Source of the DNA: Lacimicrobium alkaliphilum | GTDB taxonomy: Bacteria > Pseudomonadota > Gammaproteobacteria > Enterobacterales > Alteromonadaceae | Assembly: GCF_002591895.1 (NCBI RefSeq) | Contig: NZ_NISX01000004.1 | Span: 124,001-188,000 of the forward strand | Direction of reading: 5' to 3' | DNA length: 64,000 nucleotides | In this document: piece by piece, positions 38,921 through 48,394 of the stretch | How positions within the stretch are numbered: position 1 is the first letter of the stretch | How the letters are laid out: the number at the start of each line of letters is the position of its first letter | Program-made: the position numbers and the translations under genes | The notes under the pieces: model-generated | The model's input: only the letters and a program-made list of their open reading frames with translations | Database searches by the model: none | Told to the model about the DNA's origin: nothing

Positions 38921-41770
38921 TTACAAGGGTAAGGACAGGTCCTCGATTTCTCTGCCCAACGACTGCAACTGCGGCAGCAACTTCTGTTTGTCACCCACCA
39001 CAATAATCTGCATGTTTTCAGTCTCCAGTTTTTCGCGACTGAGCTGGTTTAATTCCGCCAAACCAATTGTACGGATGATTTGTTGTTGTTCACGTACATA
39101 ATCAGCGGGCAGATCGAAGGTCAGCAGGTGACGTAAAAAACGTGCCTTTTGCCCGGGGGTTTCATAATCCAGAGCTTCTCCCTGCAAATACGCCAGACGC
39201 AAAGTACTGAGTTCTTCCGACGTCATACCCTGCTGCTGATAGGTATCGATTTCTGTCAGAAATTCATTCAACGCATCACCGGTGTTTTCCAGCTTCACAC
39301 TGGCGCCAGCCTGAAACCAGCCCAGGGTCTTGCCCCCTACAAAAGCGCTCGACGCGCCATAGGTGTATCCTTTGTCTTCACGCAGATTGAGGTTAATACG
39401 GCTGTTAAACATTCCCCCCAGCGGGAAATTCATCAGTTTGCTACGGAATTGCTCAGCAGTGGCATCATAGGGTTGATCCGGCTTAATAATGCGGAGCACT
39501 GCCTGTGCAGCACCAGGATGGTCAACCAGGAACAATCGAGGCTGTGGCTCAACAGCAAAATTGGCTATTTGCGGCAAACTATAATCTGGCCCCTGCCACT
39601 GTTTGAGAAAATCCAGGCTTTGCAGTGCTTTTTCTTGTTGAATATCTCCCACCAACACCAGTTTACTCATTACAGGTGAATAGTAACGCTGATAGAAAGA
39701 TTTTATGTCCTCGAGCTCCAGGGCCTGGATGCTTGCCAGTGTTCCGGAATCAGGCAAGCCGAGCCGGCTTTCAGAGCCGAGCAAGAGCCATCGAACAGCA
39801 CGGGAAGCGAGCGCTTCAGGCCTTTTCACCTGTTGCTGCAACGATTGCAACAATTGCTGCTTAATACGCAGAAAATCCTGCTCCAGAAAAGCCGGATTAA
39901 ACAGCTTCTCTTCAAGTAATCGGAGTGTTTCATCGAGATTTTCAGTGAGACTGGACACGCTAATCTGGGTATACCGGCCACTGGCGCTAAAGCCTATGGA
40001 ACTGCCGAGCTTGGCCAGCTCATTGGCGATTTCCTCAGTACTGTAATGTTGGGTAGACTCATTCATCATCTGCGCAGTCATCGATGCCAGGCCTGCCTTT
40101 TCAGCCGAATCAAGCAAAGGACCACCTTCCAGTGACAGATTGAGGGTTACTGTGGGTGTTTCGTCATTACTATGCCCCACCAACACCATGCCATTGTCAA
40201 ATTCACTCTGCCAGAACTCAGGCAAACTGATCAGCGGCGCAGGGCCTGAACCAGGCACCTGACTACGATCAAACTGATCCTGTGGTGATTGCCATTCAGG
40301 AGCCTCTGCGCTGTCTACCGTCACATCGGGACGGGAAAACGAATAATTCTGCTTTGCCGCGGCCATTGCGGTTTGTCCCCTGGGTACAATGCTCAACACC
40401 ACCGAAGCTTTGCCCTTGATGTAACGGTGGTAAACATCCATTACATCTTCAGCCGTAACATTGCGGTACCGGGCTAAATCATATTGCACCCGGTCCGGCT
40501 TACCTTCGAATGTTTCGTTGATCGCCAGCGTAGACACTTTGCCGGATACGCTCTGCAATCCAAAAATCGTCGAGGACAGAATTGACGCTTTTACACGGGT
40601 CAAATCATCTGGCTGCACCCCACGTTGTTCGAATTCAGTCAGGGTGGCATCGATACGCTGCTTAAGTTCGCTCAGATTAGCCGTACGCTGAGGGTGAGCC
40701 AGCGCTATCAACTGAAACTGACAGGCCAGTTCCTGACAAGGATGCCCCACTGCAGCATTCACTGCATAGCCGTCCTTAACCAGATTTTTGTAAAACAGTG
40801 AATTCTTTCCACCACCCAGGATATCCGACAACACATCCAGCGGCGCTTCATCTTCATGGCGCACATGTACCGTGGGCAGAGTGACCTGCAACAACGGCAG
40901 ATGTACATTGTCTTCAATGGTGAGGTAACGATCTTCTGTCAGGGTCACCGGCTGCTTATCCATCTTCTCAACTTCGGGGCCACGGGGAATGCTGCCAAAA
41001 TATTTTTCTATCATTGTCAGGGTGCGCGCCTCATTGATATCACCACCCACGGTCAGTACCGCATTATTAGGCCCGTACCAGCGATCAAAAAACGCTTTTA
41101 AGTCATCCACATTCACCCTGTCCAGATCTTCGGTATAACCGATCACCGGCCATGAATAAGGATGGCCATCCGGATACAGGGCTTCGGCGGTTTTTTCACT
41201 GCGCAGGCCATAGGGCTGATTATCAACACGTTGAGCCCGTTCATTTTTGACTGTTTCGCGCTGTACCTCAAATTTCTGCTGAGTCACAGCGGGCAACAAA
41301 AAGCCCATTCTGTCGGCTTCCAGCCACAACACTTTCTCCAGTTGATTGGCCGGTACGGTCTGATAGTAGTTAGTCCGATCAGAGTTGGTTGTACCGTTGA
41401 GATTGCCACCGGCTTCGGTGATCATTTTGAAATGTTGTTCATCCTCGACATGCCTGGAGCCCTGAAACATCATATGCTCAAAAAAGTGAGCAAAGCCGGA
41501 TTTACCCAATTCTTCACGGGCAGATCCCACATGGTAAGTGACATCCACATGCACCAGAGGATCGGAATCATCAACGTGTAAAATTACCGTTAAACCATTA
41601 TCAAGTTGATACTTTTTGTAGGCAATGCCGGTTTCGCCGTCCGCCGGAGTATGCTGTGTAATTAATGTTACACCCTCAGGCAGCACCGATGACTGAGGAG
41701 CCTGAGGCGATTGGACACAGGCGGCCAATGTAATCAGACACAATAATAAAAATAATGGCTTAAACGGCAT
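38921..41770 (-). CDS. M16 family zinc metallopeptidase, predicted lipoprotein
   Basis: A 949-residue exported peptidase of the pitrilysin/insulinase type. The signal peptide ends in lipobox LAAC (Cys18), so membrane anchoring is likely. The first M16 domain has the inverted zinc motif HxxEH as HFFEH at 95-99, with a downstream Glu in RETVKNERAQRVDNQPYG. The second half (about 505-940) contains the inactive M16-like domain with R-Y motif region EDKGYTYGASSAF. Such paired-domain enzymes form a closed chamber for unfolded peptides. Substrate unknown. It is probably transcribed with gshA downstream. Confidence 0.92.
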   Translation of the reverse strand: MPFKPLFLLLCLITLAACVQSPQAPQSSVLPEGVTLITQHTPADGETGIAYKKYQLDNGLTVILHVDDSDPLVHVDVTYHVGSAREELGKSGFAHFFEHMMFQGSRHVEDEQHFKMITEAGGNLNGTTNSDRTNYYQTVPANQLEKVLWLEADRMGFLLPAVTQQKFEVQRETVKNERAQRVDNQPYGLRSEKTAEALYPDGHPYSWPVIGYTEDLDRVNVDDLKAFFDRWYGPNNAVLTVGGDINEARTLTMIEKYFGSIPRGPEVEKMDKQPVTLTEDRYLTIEDNVHLPLLQVTLPTVHVRHEDEAPLDVLSDILGGGKNSLFYKNLVKDGYAVNAAVGHPCQELACQFQLIALAHPQRTANLSELKQRIDATLTEFEQRGVQPDDLTRVKASILSSTIFGLQSVSGKVSTLAINETFEGKPDRVQYDLARYRNVTAEDVMDVYHRYIKGKASVVLSIVPRGQTAMAAAKQNYSFSRPDVTVDSAEAPEWQSPQDQFDRSQVPGSGPAPLISLPEFWQSEFDNGMVLVGHSNDETPTVTLNLSLEGGPLLDSAEKAGLASMTAQMMNESTQHYSTEEIANELAKLGSSIGFSASGRYTQISVSSLTENLDETLRLLEEKLFNPAFLEQDFLRIKQQLLQSLQQQVKRPEALASRAVRWLLLGSESRLGLPDSGTLASIQALELEDIKSFYQRYYSPVMSKLVLVGDIQQEKALQSLDFLKQWQGPDYSLPQIANFAVEPQPRLFLVDHPGAAQAVLRIIKPDQPYDATAEQFRSKLMNFPLGGMFNSRINLNLREDKGYTYGASSAFVGGKTLGWFQAGASVKLENTGDALNEFLTEIDTYQQQGMTSEELSTLRLAYLQGEALDYETPGQKARFLRHLLTFDLPADYVREQQQIIRTIGLAELNQLSREKLETENMQIIVVGDKQKLLPQLQSLGREIEDLSLPL

Positions 41771-41987
41771 TCTCAGGTTCCTCTTGATATCCGATGGTGT
41801 GCTTTACCTAAACAATCTAATCATGCCGGCTTGTCAGCTGACAACAAGGCAAAGCGTTATACTATGCCACTGAAATCTGCATTGTCAGATTGCTTGGGTA
41901 TACCAGCGCTGTTTATACCAGAAACTTACCTCCTTTTGTTGTATATGCGCACATTTTCCCTAACAATTTGAGGCATCTTGCTATTCA

Positions 41988-42764
41988 GTGAACAATCCGT
42001 TGAAGAATAACGATTCGCTTTTGACAGCCAACATATATTCCGGGCAGGGTATTCCCCTTGTATATGAAGATCAGGATCTGATTCTGGTCAATAAGCCTGT
42101 GGGATTGGGCATGCATCAGGAAGGTGTAAATCAGAGTATTGTTACCCTGTTAGCTAACCAGTGCGGCCTATCGAAACTTTATCCTGTACACCGTCTGGAT
42201 AAAATCACTTCAGGTTTATTGTTATTGGCGAAACACAAAGACAGTGCCCGGGAATTGTCGCAGCAGTTTGCTCTGCGCCAGATTGAGAAATACTATCTGG
42301 CCATTACCGATCACAAACCGGCTAAAAAACAGGGCAGCGTCAGCGGAGATATGAAAAAGTCCCGCGGCGGTGGATGGATACTGACACAGACCCGGCAAGA
42401 TCCGGCCACCACCCAGTTTTTCAGTTGCAGTGCCTCAGCAGGTAAACGTCTGATACTGCTTAAACCTTTCAGCGGTAAGACCCATCAGATTCGGGTTATG
42501 CTGAAAAGTCTTGGCAGTCCGATTTCAGGTGACAAGCTTTATAAGGGTAAGGAAGCCGACAGAACCTATCTGCACGCCTTTGCACTGCGATTCAATAGCG
42601 CGGGTAAAGGGTTTGAGTTTATCCTTCCACCGTCACAAGGCGCACTTTTTTTAACGCCAGGTTGCACACAGGCAATTGGAAAATATACCCCTCCCTGGCA
42701 AATGCCCTGGCCATCTATCGGCAAGGGAAACAGGAGCAGAAGCAATACTGAGCCATTATGCTGA
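41988..42764 (+). CDS. RluA-family pseudouridine synthase
   Basis: A 258-residue pseudouridine synthase with the catalytic Asp71 in YPVHRLDKITSGLLLLAK and a C-terminal HQIRVMLKSLGSPISGDKLY block, both RluA-type. There is no S4 domain. The N-terminal VYEDQDLILVNKPVGLGMH is the usual core start. It most resembles the small uncharacterised RluA-like group (TIGR01621) of Alteromonadales and vibrios; the RNA target is unknown. The start is a GTG at 41988. It overlaps the VanZ-like gene by seven bases. Confidence 0.88.
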   Translation: MNNPLKNNDSLLTANIYSGQGIPLVYEDQDLILVNKPVGLGMHQEGVNQSIVTLLANQCGLSKLYPVHRLDKITSGLLLLAKHKDSARELSQQFALRQIEKYYLAITDHKPAKKQGSVSGDMKKSRGGGWILTQTRQDPATTQFFSCSASAGKRLILLKPFSGKTHQIRVMLKSLGSPISGDKLYKGKEADRTYLHAFALRFNSAGKGFEFILPPSQGALFLTPGCTQAIGKYTPPWQMPWPSIGKGNRSRSNTEPLC

Positions 42765-43129
42765 AGAAACTGATTAAAAGACCCTGGCTGTTTTATGCAA
42801 CAACGGCCACTCTGATATTTTTCTGTATTATGCTGTGGATACCACCAGCTTACGTTTTTGTGGATATGAGCCTGGACAAGCAATATCACATTACGTTTTT
42901 CGCCGCTGTCACTTTGCTGGGCCGGTTAAGCCTGCACCTGAGTATTGCCTGGCTATTGTGTCTGGTGTTGCTGTTTGCAATGCTCAGCGAACTGTCTCAG
43001 CACTGGATACCCTATCGCCATAGCAGTTGGGAAGATTTACAGGCGAACCTGGCCGGCATTGGCATTGGTACCTTGCTGATTCTGTCTCCTGTTCTGCTGG
43101 CCTGGCTAAGGCGTATCCGCAAATCATGA
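42758..43129 (+). CDS. VanZ-like membrane protein
   Basis: A 123-residue protein with three to four membrane segments. The VanZ-family pattern is present: DKQYHITFFAAVTLLG in the middle, then SELSQHWIPYRHSSWEDLQANLAGIGIG, with the conserved S-E-x-x-Q, P-x-R and D-x-x-A-N. Functions across the family are poorly defined (one member lowers teicoplanin sensitivity). It is sandwiched by overlaps: seven bases with the pseudouridine synthase and ATGA with the next gene, so the three form an operon. Confidence 0.85.
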   Translation: MLKKLIKRPWLFYATTATLIFFCIMLWIPPAYVFVDMSLDKQYHITFFAAVTLLGRLSLHLSIAWLLCLVLLFAMLSELSQHWIPYRHSSWEDLQANLAGIGIGTLLILSPVLLAWLRRIRKS

Positions 43130-44022
43130 AGATCGTACTGATGGGACAGGGAGCTATCGGCAGCTTACTCGCAGGCATCTGTGAGACAAAGCAACTGGAC
43201 TATGCTGTCATCACCAGAAACCCAACCTGCCAGCCTGTTCAGTTAACCTTTGTGAATGATCAGTATCGCCAGTTCACGCCGCCCCAATTATTACCTACAC
43301 AACTGCAGGGCGATGAACTACTGGTAATGCCATTAAAAGCGTTTCAGGTGGTGCCGGCAGTAACGCAGTTAAAACCTTATCTGAGCAGGCAAACACTGGT
43401 ACTGCTGAATAATGGTATGGGTGTCACAGAACAGGTCAGCGAGATATTGCCAGACAACGCGCTGATCGCCGGAATCAGTAAGAAAGCTGTCTATAAGCAA
43501 GGCAAAAAGGTTTACGAAACCGCTGTCGGGACCACCGAACTTGGCTGGATTTCTCAGGCAGAAAAGTCGGGCAGCAAAAAAAGTCTGATACAAAAGCGCA
43601 TTAATACGTTGCTCTCCCCCTGTTGCTGGCACCAGGTTTTACTGCCGCTGCAATGGCAAAAACTGGCCATCAACGCGGTTATTAACCCTCTGACTGCGCT
43701 TTACAACATTAACAACGGCGCACTGCTACGGCCAGAGTATCAGCAAGAAATTACTCAGCTGTGTGAAGAAACCAAAACCCTGATGAAGCACAAAGGCATT
43801 GCCGGCTGGAACAATAGTCTGGATGAGCTTAACCATGTTATCAGCAATACCGCTGATAATTATTCTTCGATGCATCAGGATATTGCCCACAACAGGGCCA
43901 CAGAAATTGACTACATTAACGGCTATTTAGTCCGCCAGGGCCAACAAGCGGGCCTTGATATGACCGCCCATTACAGCCTCTGGCAACGCGTTAAAGCGCT
44001 GGAACAGGCAACCAGCCGATGA
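43126..44022 (+). CDS. 2-dehydropantoate 2-reductase-like protein (ketopantoate reductase family)
   Basis: A 298-residue PanE-family protein. MKIVLMGQGAIGSLLAG carries the GxGxxG NADPH loop at residues 7-12. LLVMPLKAFQVVPAV, LLNNGMGV and the Lys-containing QWQKLAINAVINPLTALYNINNG follow the family plan. In pantothenate synthesis it would reduce ketopantoate to pantoate, but the family has other substrates, so panE itself is plausible rather than certain. The ATG overlaps the VanZ stop (ATGA). Its 3' end overlaps the convergent pgpA by 32 bases. Confidence 0.85.
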   Translation: MKIVLMGQGAIGSLLAGICETKQLDYAVITRNPTCQPVQLTFVNDQYRQFTPPQLLPTQLQGDELLVMPLKAFQVVPAVTQLKPYLSRQTLVLLNNGMGVTEQVSEILPDNALIAGISKKAVYKQGKKVYETAVGTTELGWISQAEKSGSKKSLIQKRINTLLSPCCWHQVLLPLQWQKLAINAVINPLTALYNINNGALLRPEYQQEITQLCEETKTLMKHKGIAGWNNSLDELNHVISNTADNYSSMHQDIAHNRATEIDYINGYLVRQGQQAGLDMTAHYSLWQRVKALEQATSR

Positions 44023-44491
44023 AGATAAGAAGATGCAGTAAACCACAGGCCACGACACCGGCCAGAATGTCATCAGCCATAATTCCGGCGCCTCCGTGAA
44101 CATGCTTGTCCAGGTAACTGATTGGCCAGGGCTTGAAAATGTCCAGCATCCGAAACAGTAAAAAACCCACTAATAAGGTTAGCCAGTTCACTGGCACCGC
44201 AATCATGGTCAGCAGCATACCGGCTACTTCATCCCATACAATTGCACCATGATCATGAACCCCCATGTCCCGCGCAGTGCGGCCACAGATCCAGACTCCG
44301 GCAACGCAAGCCAGCAGGGTTACCAGCAAATAACCGGTCTGCCCGCTGAAAGCTAATAACCATACCAGAGGTAATGTCACCAGAGTTCCCATGGTGCCCG
44401 GAGCAACCGGCGACAACCCTGAACCAAAACCTAAAGCCAGAAAATGTGCCGGATGACTAAGTCGCAGATTCTGTAACGGATCCTGGTTCAT
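43991..44491 (-). CDS. pgpA: Phosphatidylglycerophosphatase A
   Basis: A 166-residue membrane phosphatase producing phosphatidylglycerol. Motifs FGSGLSPVAPGTMGTL near residues 22-37, VWDEVAGML and MADDILAGVVA are family marks. The frame is open to 44605, but that would run into thiL; the ATG at 44491 (MNQDPLQNLRLSHPAHFLA) matches homologues. It follows thiL by 16 bases, the usual nusB-thiL-pgpA order. Its last 32 bases overlap the end of the convergent reductase gene. Confidence 0.94.
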   Translation of the reverse strand: MNQDPLQNLRLSHPAHFLALGFGSGLSPVAPGTMGTLVTLPLVWLLAFSGQTGYLLVTLLACVAGVWICGRTARDMGVHDHGAIVWDEVAGMLLTMIAVPVNWLTLLVGFLLFRMLDIFKPWPISYLDKHVHGGAGIMADDILAGVVACGLLHLLIFIGWLPVPAL

Positions 44492-44507
44492 ACGCCAACC
44501 AGCCGGG

Positions 44508-45473
44508 TCAGTCACTGAAATGCTGGAAACCCAGCATGTCATAACTGACCTTTTCCTTGTCACGACGTAATTCCAGCTTTTCCTGCCCGCCGGTAATCTG
44601 GCCAATACAGGTTATGGGTTCACTGGTGGTTGACAAGGCATGCTGTAAATGACTTTTTTGCTCTTCAGGCACAGTAAACAGCAACTCATAATCATCCCCT
44701 GACGTCAGGGCATAACGAATTGCCTGTTCATTGACTACCGCATCCTGCATCGCGGGTGAAAAAGGCAGTTTATCTACCTGCAGGATAGCACCAACATTGG
44801 AGGCTTTGAGGATATGCTGCAGATCCTGAACCAGGCCGTCAGAAATATCGATACAGGATGTGGCGATCCGACGCAGCATTGTTCCGGCAAGTACTCTTGG
44901 TGTCGGACAATTCAGCCGGTTACTCAGATAATTCTTGTGTCTGGCAGCCACATCCATGCGCCCCTGCATCATATCCAGCGCTAACCCGGCGTCACCGAGT
45001 GTGCCGGTCACGTAAATCCAGTCTCCCGGTTTCGCACCACTTCTGGTGAGGGCCTGGTTTTCAGGCACAAATCCCTGAGCTGTAATTGTAATACTCAGGG
45101 GGCCTTTGACCATGTCACCACCGATAAGCTGAACCGAATAGTAATCCGTCAGTTCCTGCAGACCTAAGGAAAAACCGTTTAACCAGTTTTCATCCACTTC
45201 AGGCAATGACAGTGACAAACTCAACCAGGCTGGCTCCGCGCCCATTGCCGCTAAGTCGCTTAAGTTCACAGCGACGGCTTTATTGGCTATTGCGCGGCCT
45301 GGTGTATTGGTAGGAAAATGAACACCATCAATCAGCGTATCGGTAGTAACCACCAGAGACTGGCCCGCAGGTACAGACAGCACGGCGGCATCATCACCGA
45401 TACCGATTTGTACATCACGACGCTGATGGCCCTTTTCCTTAAAAAAGGAATCAATTAGATCAAATTCTTTCAC
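44508..45473 (-). CDS. thiL: Thiamine-monophosphate kinase
   Basis: A 321-residue PurM-like kinase that phosphorylates thiamine phosphate to the active diphosphate. QIGIGDDAAVL near 23-33, VTTDTLIDGVHFP near 44-56, NLSDLAAMGAEPAWLSLSLSLP near 70-91, and ISDGLVQDLQHIL with SGDDYELLFTVP are conserved ATP and metal motifs. It is separated from nusB by 148 bases including a likely terminator, so it may have its own promoter. Confidence 0.96.
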   Translation of the reverse strand: MKEFDLIDSFFKEKGHQRRDVQIGIGDDAAVLSVPAGQSLVVTTDTLIDGVHFPTNTPGRAIANKAVAVNLSDLAAMGAEPAWLSLSLSLPEVDENWLNGFSLGLQELTDYYSVQLIGGDMVKGPLSITITAQGFVPENQALTRSGAKPGDWIYVTGTLGDAGLALDMMQGRMDVAARHKNYLSNRLNCPTPRVLAGTMLRRIATSCIDISDGLVQDLQHILKASNVGAILQVDKLPFSPAMQDAVVNEQAIRYALTSGDDYELLFTVPEEQKSHLQHALSTTSEPITCIGQITGGQEKLELRRDKEKVSYDMLGFQHFSD

Positions 45474-45598
45474 AATTTCAGTATCTGTCCGGAAACTAAA
45501 AATGCCCTGTTCAGAAACGAGGATTCTGGCGAGCGGTCGAGGCAGGAGGGCGCAGTGTGTAAATCATACCTGAGCACTGCCGCCACAGAGCGCGAGCC

Positions 45599-45619
45599 AA
45601 AAGACCGTTTATCAACGGG
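45599..45619 (-). terminator. Terminator-like hairpin after nusB
   Basis: Minus strand CCGTT, loop GATA, AACGG, then TCTTTT; only a few bases after the nusB stop. A short five-pair stem with a moderate U-tract. Confidence 0.5.
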
Positions 45620-45621
45620 CA

Positions 45622-46044
45622 CTAGATTTTTTCGTGTTTGCGCAATGTGCGAATGGCTTTGTCCAGCACACCGTTAACGAATTTATGGCTTTCTTCGGCA
45701 CCGAAGGACTTGGCAAGTTCAATAGCTTCATTGACCACAACTTTAGCCGGCACATCGGGGCGCTCTAACAGTTCATAGGTCGCCAGTCTCAGCACCGCTT
45801 TTTCTACCGGGTCCAGTTCCTCAGGAAGGCGCCCCAGGTAAGGGCGAATGCGGCTGTCCAGAGTATCGTAATCATTGACCACGGCACGCAGTAGCTCCTG
45901 AAAATAGGCCATATCGACCTTGGTCATATCGGAAGTTGTGGCCAGGTGCAGTTCTATCTGCTGGGCCGGGTTTTTTGTCATCTGCCAGGAATATATTCCC
46001 TGTACGGCCAGCTCTCTGGCCTTATGACGAGCGGATGGCTTCAC
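45622..46044 (-). CDS. nusB: Transcription antitermination factor NusB
   Basis: A 140-residue all-helical RNA-binding protein that with NusE/S10 recognises boxA in rRNA operons. ARHKARELAVQGIYSWQMTK near residues 5-24 and AVLRLATYELLERPDVPAKVVVNEAIELAKSFGAEESHKFVNGVLDKA (start about residue 85) are typical. It begins three bases after the ribH stop, the very common ribH-nusB pair. Confidence 0.97.
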   Translation of the reverse strand: MKPSARHKARELAVQGIYSWQMTKNPAQQIELHLATTSDMTKVDMAYFQELLRAVVNDYDTLDSRIRPYLGRLPEELDPVEKAVLRLATYELLERPDVPAKVVVNEAIELAKSFGAEESHKFVNGVLDKAIRTLRKHEKI

Positions 46045-46047
46045 AGA

Positions 46048-46521
46048 TTAAGCTCCCTTTATCTGATCAAGCACATTGACCATTTCCAGCGCACTCATTG
46101 CCGCCTCTGCACCCTTGTTACCGGCTTTAGTACCTGAGCGCTCAATGGCCTGTTCAATGCTATCGGTTGTTATCACACCAAATGCCAGCGGCAAACCAAA
46201 TTCCAGGGAGACCTGAGCCAGCCCCTTATTACATTCTCCGGCAACGAATTCGAAGTGAGGGGTTCCACCTCGGATGACTGCACCAAGTGCAATAATGGCA
46301 TCGAAGGAGCCCTGTTCGGCCAGTTTTTTTGCCACCACCGGCAGTTCGTAAGCGCCAGGCACCCTTACCAGAGTAATATCCTGCTCGTTGACTTCGCCAA
46401 CCCGCTCAAGTACATCCAGCGCGCCGTCCACCAGGCTCTCAACCACAAAGCTGTTAAACCTCGACACCACCAGCGCAAACGTTTTGCCCGTGGCGCGCAT
46501 GTTACCTTCGATAACCTTCAT
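46048..46521 (-). CDS. ribH: 6,7-dimethyl-8-ribityllumazine synthase
   Basis: A 157-residue enzyme condensing the ribityl-pyrimidine with dihydroxybutanone phosphate, forming the penultimate riboflavin intermediate. [17 protein letters not shown] near 19-35, [16 protein letters not shown] near 53-68, [20 protein letters not shown] near 76-95 and [12 protein letters not shown] near the end are diagnostic. It is separated from ribBX by a 688-bp repeat island, unusual for this operon. Called ribE in E. coli. Confidence 0.97.
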   Translation of the reverse strand: MKVIEGNMRATGKTFALVVSRFNSFVVESLVDGALDVLERVGEVNEQDITLVRVPGAYELPVVAKKLAEQGSFDAIIALGAVIRGGTPHFEFVAGECNKGLAQVSLEFGLPLAFGVITTDSIEQAIERSGTKAGNKGAEAAMSALEMVNVLDQIKGA

Positions 46522-46638
46522 GCTAAATTCCTGCTACAAAAACGGCGCGTATGATAGCACAGCCACCAAAAACGCCATAATAATATCAGTCAGATTCTTC
46601 CCTGTGCCAGTTGATAAATCCCCTCTCACCAAACGGTG

Positions 46639-46812
46639 GAGTAGCCCGGATGTAGCGTCGCGGAATCCGGGATCAAGCATTAACCCGCTGAACCATGCCC
46701 CGTCATCCCGTACCCGATATGGGATCCCGCAAAGTCAGCCGTGCCGCAAGACTTCCCTCAAGCACCTGATAAAGATACCGGGGCAAGCCCGGCATGACAG
46801 GGATGTGGTTAA
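46639..46812. repeat. Composite dispersed repeat, inverted relative to the copy inside the 702-bp unit
   Basis: Starts GTAGCCCGGATGTAGCG and includes CCCCGTCATCCCGTAC and GCCCGGCATGACAGGG. Its reverse complement aligns over about 170 bases with the segment at roughly 56195-56358 (TGCCGGGCTTGATCCGG to TTTATACGGGCTAC), with many substitutions. No gene is supported in the whole 46522-47209 gap. Confidence 0.75.
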
Positions 46813-46885
46813 TATCCTTTTTGGTGAATTTCTTGGTTACAAACCCGTATTCCGCTGCGCTTTATACAGGCTACAGAACTAGATA

Positions 46886-47015
46886 CGGGAACGACAGTTT
46901 GTCATTCCCGAGTGCCGTTGTCGGGCCTGTCCAGCACCTTTGATAACACAGTGTTATTGATTGGCACATTGCTAATTCAATGGTTGCTGGGCATCCAGCA
47001 GCCTTTGAACATCCA
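46886..47015. repeat. Diverged copy of the 136-bp element that bounds the 55.8-57.4 kb tandem duplication
   Basis: Contains CATTCCCGAGTGCCGTTGTC, CCAGCACCTTTGATAACACA and GCTAATTCAATGGTTGCTGG, matching in order the element at 57242-57377. The same orientation is kept. A second pair, CCAGCAGCCTTTGAA, also matches the third copy better than the first two. Confidence 0.78.
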
Positions 47016-47087
47016 AACGCACCACCTTAGCATTGAGTCATCAAAGATGCTGGACAAGTCCAGTGACCTTTGCGAAAGGCTAAATTA

Positions 47088-47166
47088 ACCACAGAGGCAC
47101 GGAGAACACAGAGGTAGAAAAAGTTTTGCCCGCTATACACCTCTGTGCCCTCCGTGCCTCTGTGGT
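47088..47166. repeat. Long perfect inverted repeat of the accacagagg family
   Basis: Outer arms ACCACAGAGGCACGGAG (47088-47104) and CTCCGTGCCTCTGTGGT (47150-47166) are perfectly complementary; inner arms CACAGAGGT/ACCTCTGTG continue the stem. Lies 44 bases after the ribBX stop, so it would form a 3'-UTR stem on the minus strand. Function unknown. Confidence 0.85.
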
Positions 47167-47209
47167 GAACTGCTTTTTTGTGTTGTCCGTGGTTAACAAT
47201 CGCACTTAT

Positions 47210-48316
47210 TTAGCTAACATACTCCACCACTTCCAGACCGAAGCCGGACAGGGCGTGGTATTTCTTCGGTTTGCTGAGCAGGCGCATTTTACTGACCCCA
47301 AGTGAAGAGAGAATCTGACATCCCACCCCTACCGTTCTTGAGGTTCCCTGCCAACCTTGTGCAGGAGTCTGGTCGCCCTTGTCTTCCGCCTCAAACTGTT
47401 TGACTTTGGTGATCAGATCCTCGTTTGATTCCCGTTTACCAAGGATCAACAATACCCCGCCTTCTTCAGCAATACGCTGCATGGCCTGATGCAACCCCAT
47501 ACTGCGATCTAAAGCGCGCTGTGAAGTCAGCAGATCACCGAAGGTATCATGCAGATGCACCCTGACTAAGGTGGGTTTGTTCGGTTTCACCTCACCTTTA
47601 CGCAAGGCAAAATGCACTTCGTCATCAATTTCATCCCTGAAGGTAACCAGGTCAAATTCACCAAACTCTGTGGGTAACCTGCATTCGGCAACTTTTTCGA
47701 TAGTGGTTTCATGGAGGTTACGGTATTCAATCAAATCAGCGATGGTACCGATCTTTATGTTATGGCGTTCGGCAAACAGCTCCAGCTCCGGTCGACGGGC
47801 CATGGTGCCATCTTCGTTAAGGATCTCGACAATCACTGCAGCTGGTTCGGCACCTGCCAGCCTGGCTAAATCGACCCCGGCCTCAGTGTGCCCCGCCCGA
47901 TTTAACACCCCGCCCTGCTTCGCAATGAGAGGAAAAATATGCCCGGGCTGGACAATATCTGTCGCTTTTGCATTGCTGGCGACTGCCGCCTTAATGGTCG
48001 TCGCCCGGTCTGCCGCAGAAATCCCGGTTGTCACGCCTTGTGCCGCCTCAATAGACAGAGTGAAATTGGTCGAAAATTGCGCTCTGTTGTTGTCCACCAT
48101 TAGTGGCAGATTAAGACGATGACAGCGCTCTTGTGTCATTGGCAAACACACCAGACCACGGGCATGGGTGACCATGAAGTTGATGGCTTCGGGGGTAACA
48201 TACTCCGCCGCCATAATAAGATCGCCTTCGTTTTCCCTGTCTTCATCGTCCATCAAAATCACCATTTTTCCCTGGCGAATGTCTTCGATGATCTCCTGTG
48301 TACTGTTTATCGGCAT
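47210..48316 (-). CDS. ribB: 3,4-dihydroxy-2-butanone-4-phosphate synthase with degenerate GTP cyclohydrolase II domain (RibBX type)
   Basis: A 368-residue two-part protein. The N-terminal DHBP synthase is complete: [18 protein letters not shown] near residues 21-38, [13 protein letters not shown] near 155. The C-terminal half (from about 205) has the GTP cyclohydrolase II layout, ending [39 protein letters not shown], but the zinc site expected as C-x2-GD-x8-C-x-C is absent: the stretch reads [20 protein letters not shown]. The catalytic QEGRGIGL is also missing. So only the ribB reaction is expected and GTP cyclohydrolase II must be elsewhere. Such RibBX proteins are known in Shewanella and relatives. 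GTG 48325 is an alternative start. Confidence 0.93.
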   Translation of the reverse strand: MPINSTQEIIEDIRQGKMVILMDDEDRENEGDLIMAAEYVTPEAINFMVTHARGLVCLPMTQERCHRLNLPLMVDNNRAQFSTNFTLSIEAAQGVTTGISAADRATTIKAAVASNAKATDIVQPGHIFPLIAKQGGVLNRAGHTEAGVDLARLAGAEPAAVIVEILNEDGTMARRPELELFAERHNIKIGTIADLIEYRNLHETTIEKVAECRLPTEFGEFDLVTFRDEIDDEVHFALRKGEVKPNKPTLVRVHLHDTFGDLLTSQRALDRSMGLHQAMQRIAEEGGVLLILGKRESNEDLITKVKQFEAEDKGDQTPAQGWQGTSRTVGVGCQILSSLGVSKMRLLSKPKKYHALSGFGLEVVEYVS

Positions 48317-48394
48317 AAATTTCACTCAAAATTATAGGGTGTTGTTATCTGCCCCTGATGGACAGTGTAACTGTCATTATTATTGTTTTTAGGA

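Noticed and set aside
48317-48394. FMN riboswitch upstream of ribBX
   Set aside because: The 78-base gap lacks the conserved RFN blocks (such as AGGGYGGGGTGAAA and the later CGGCGG-type elements) and is too short for a complete aptamer.
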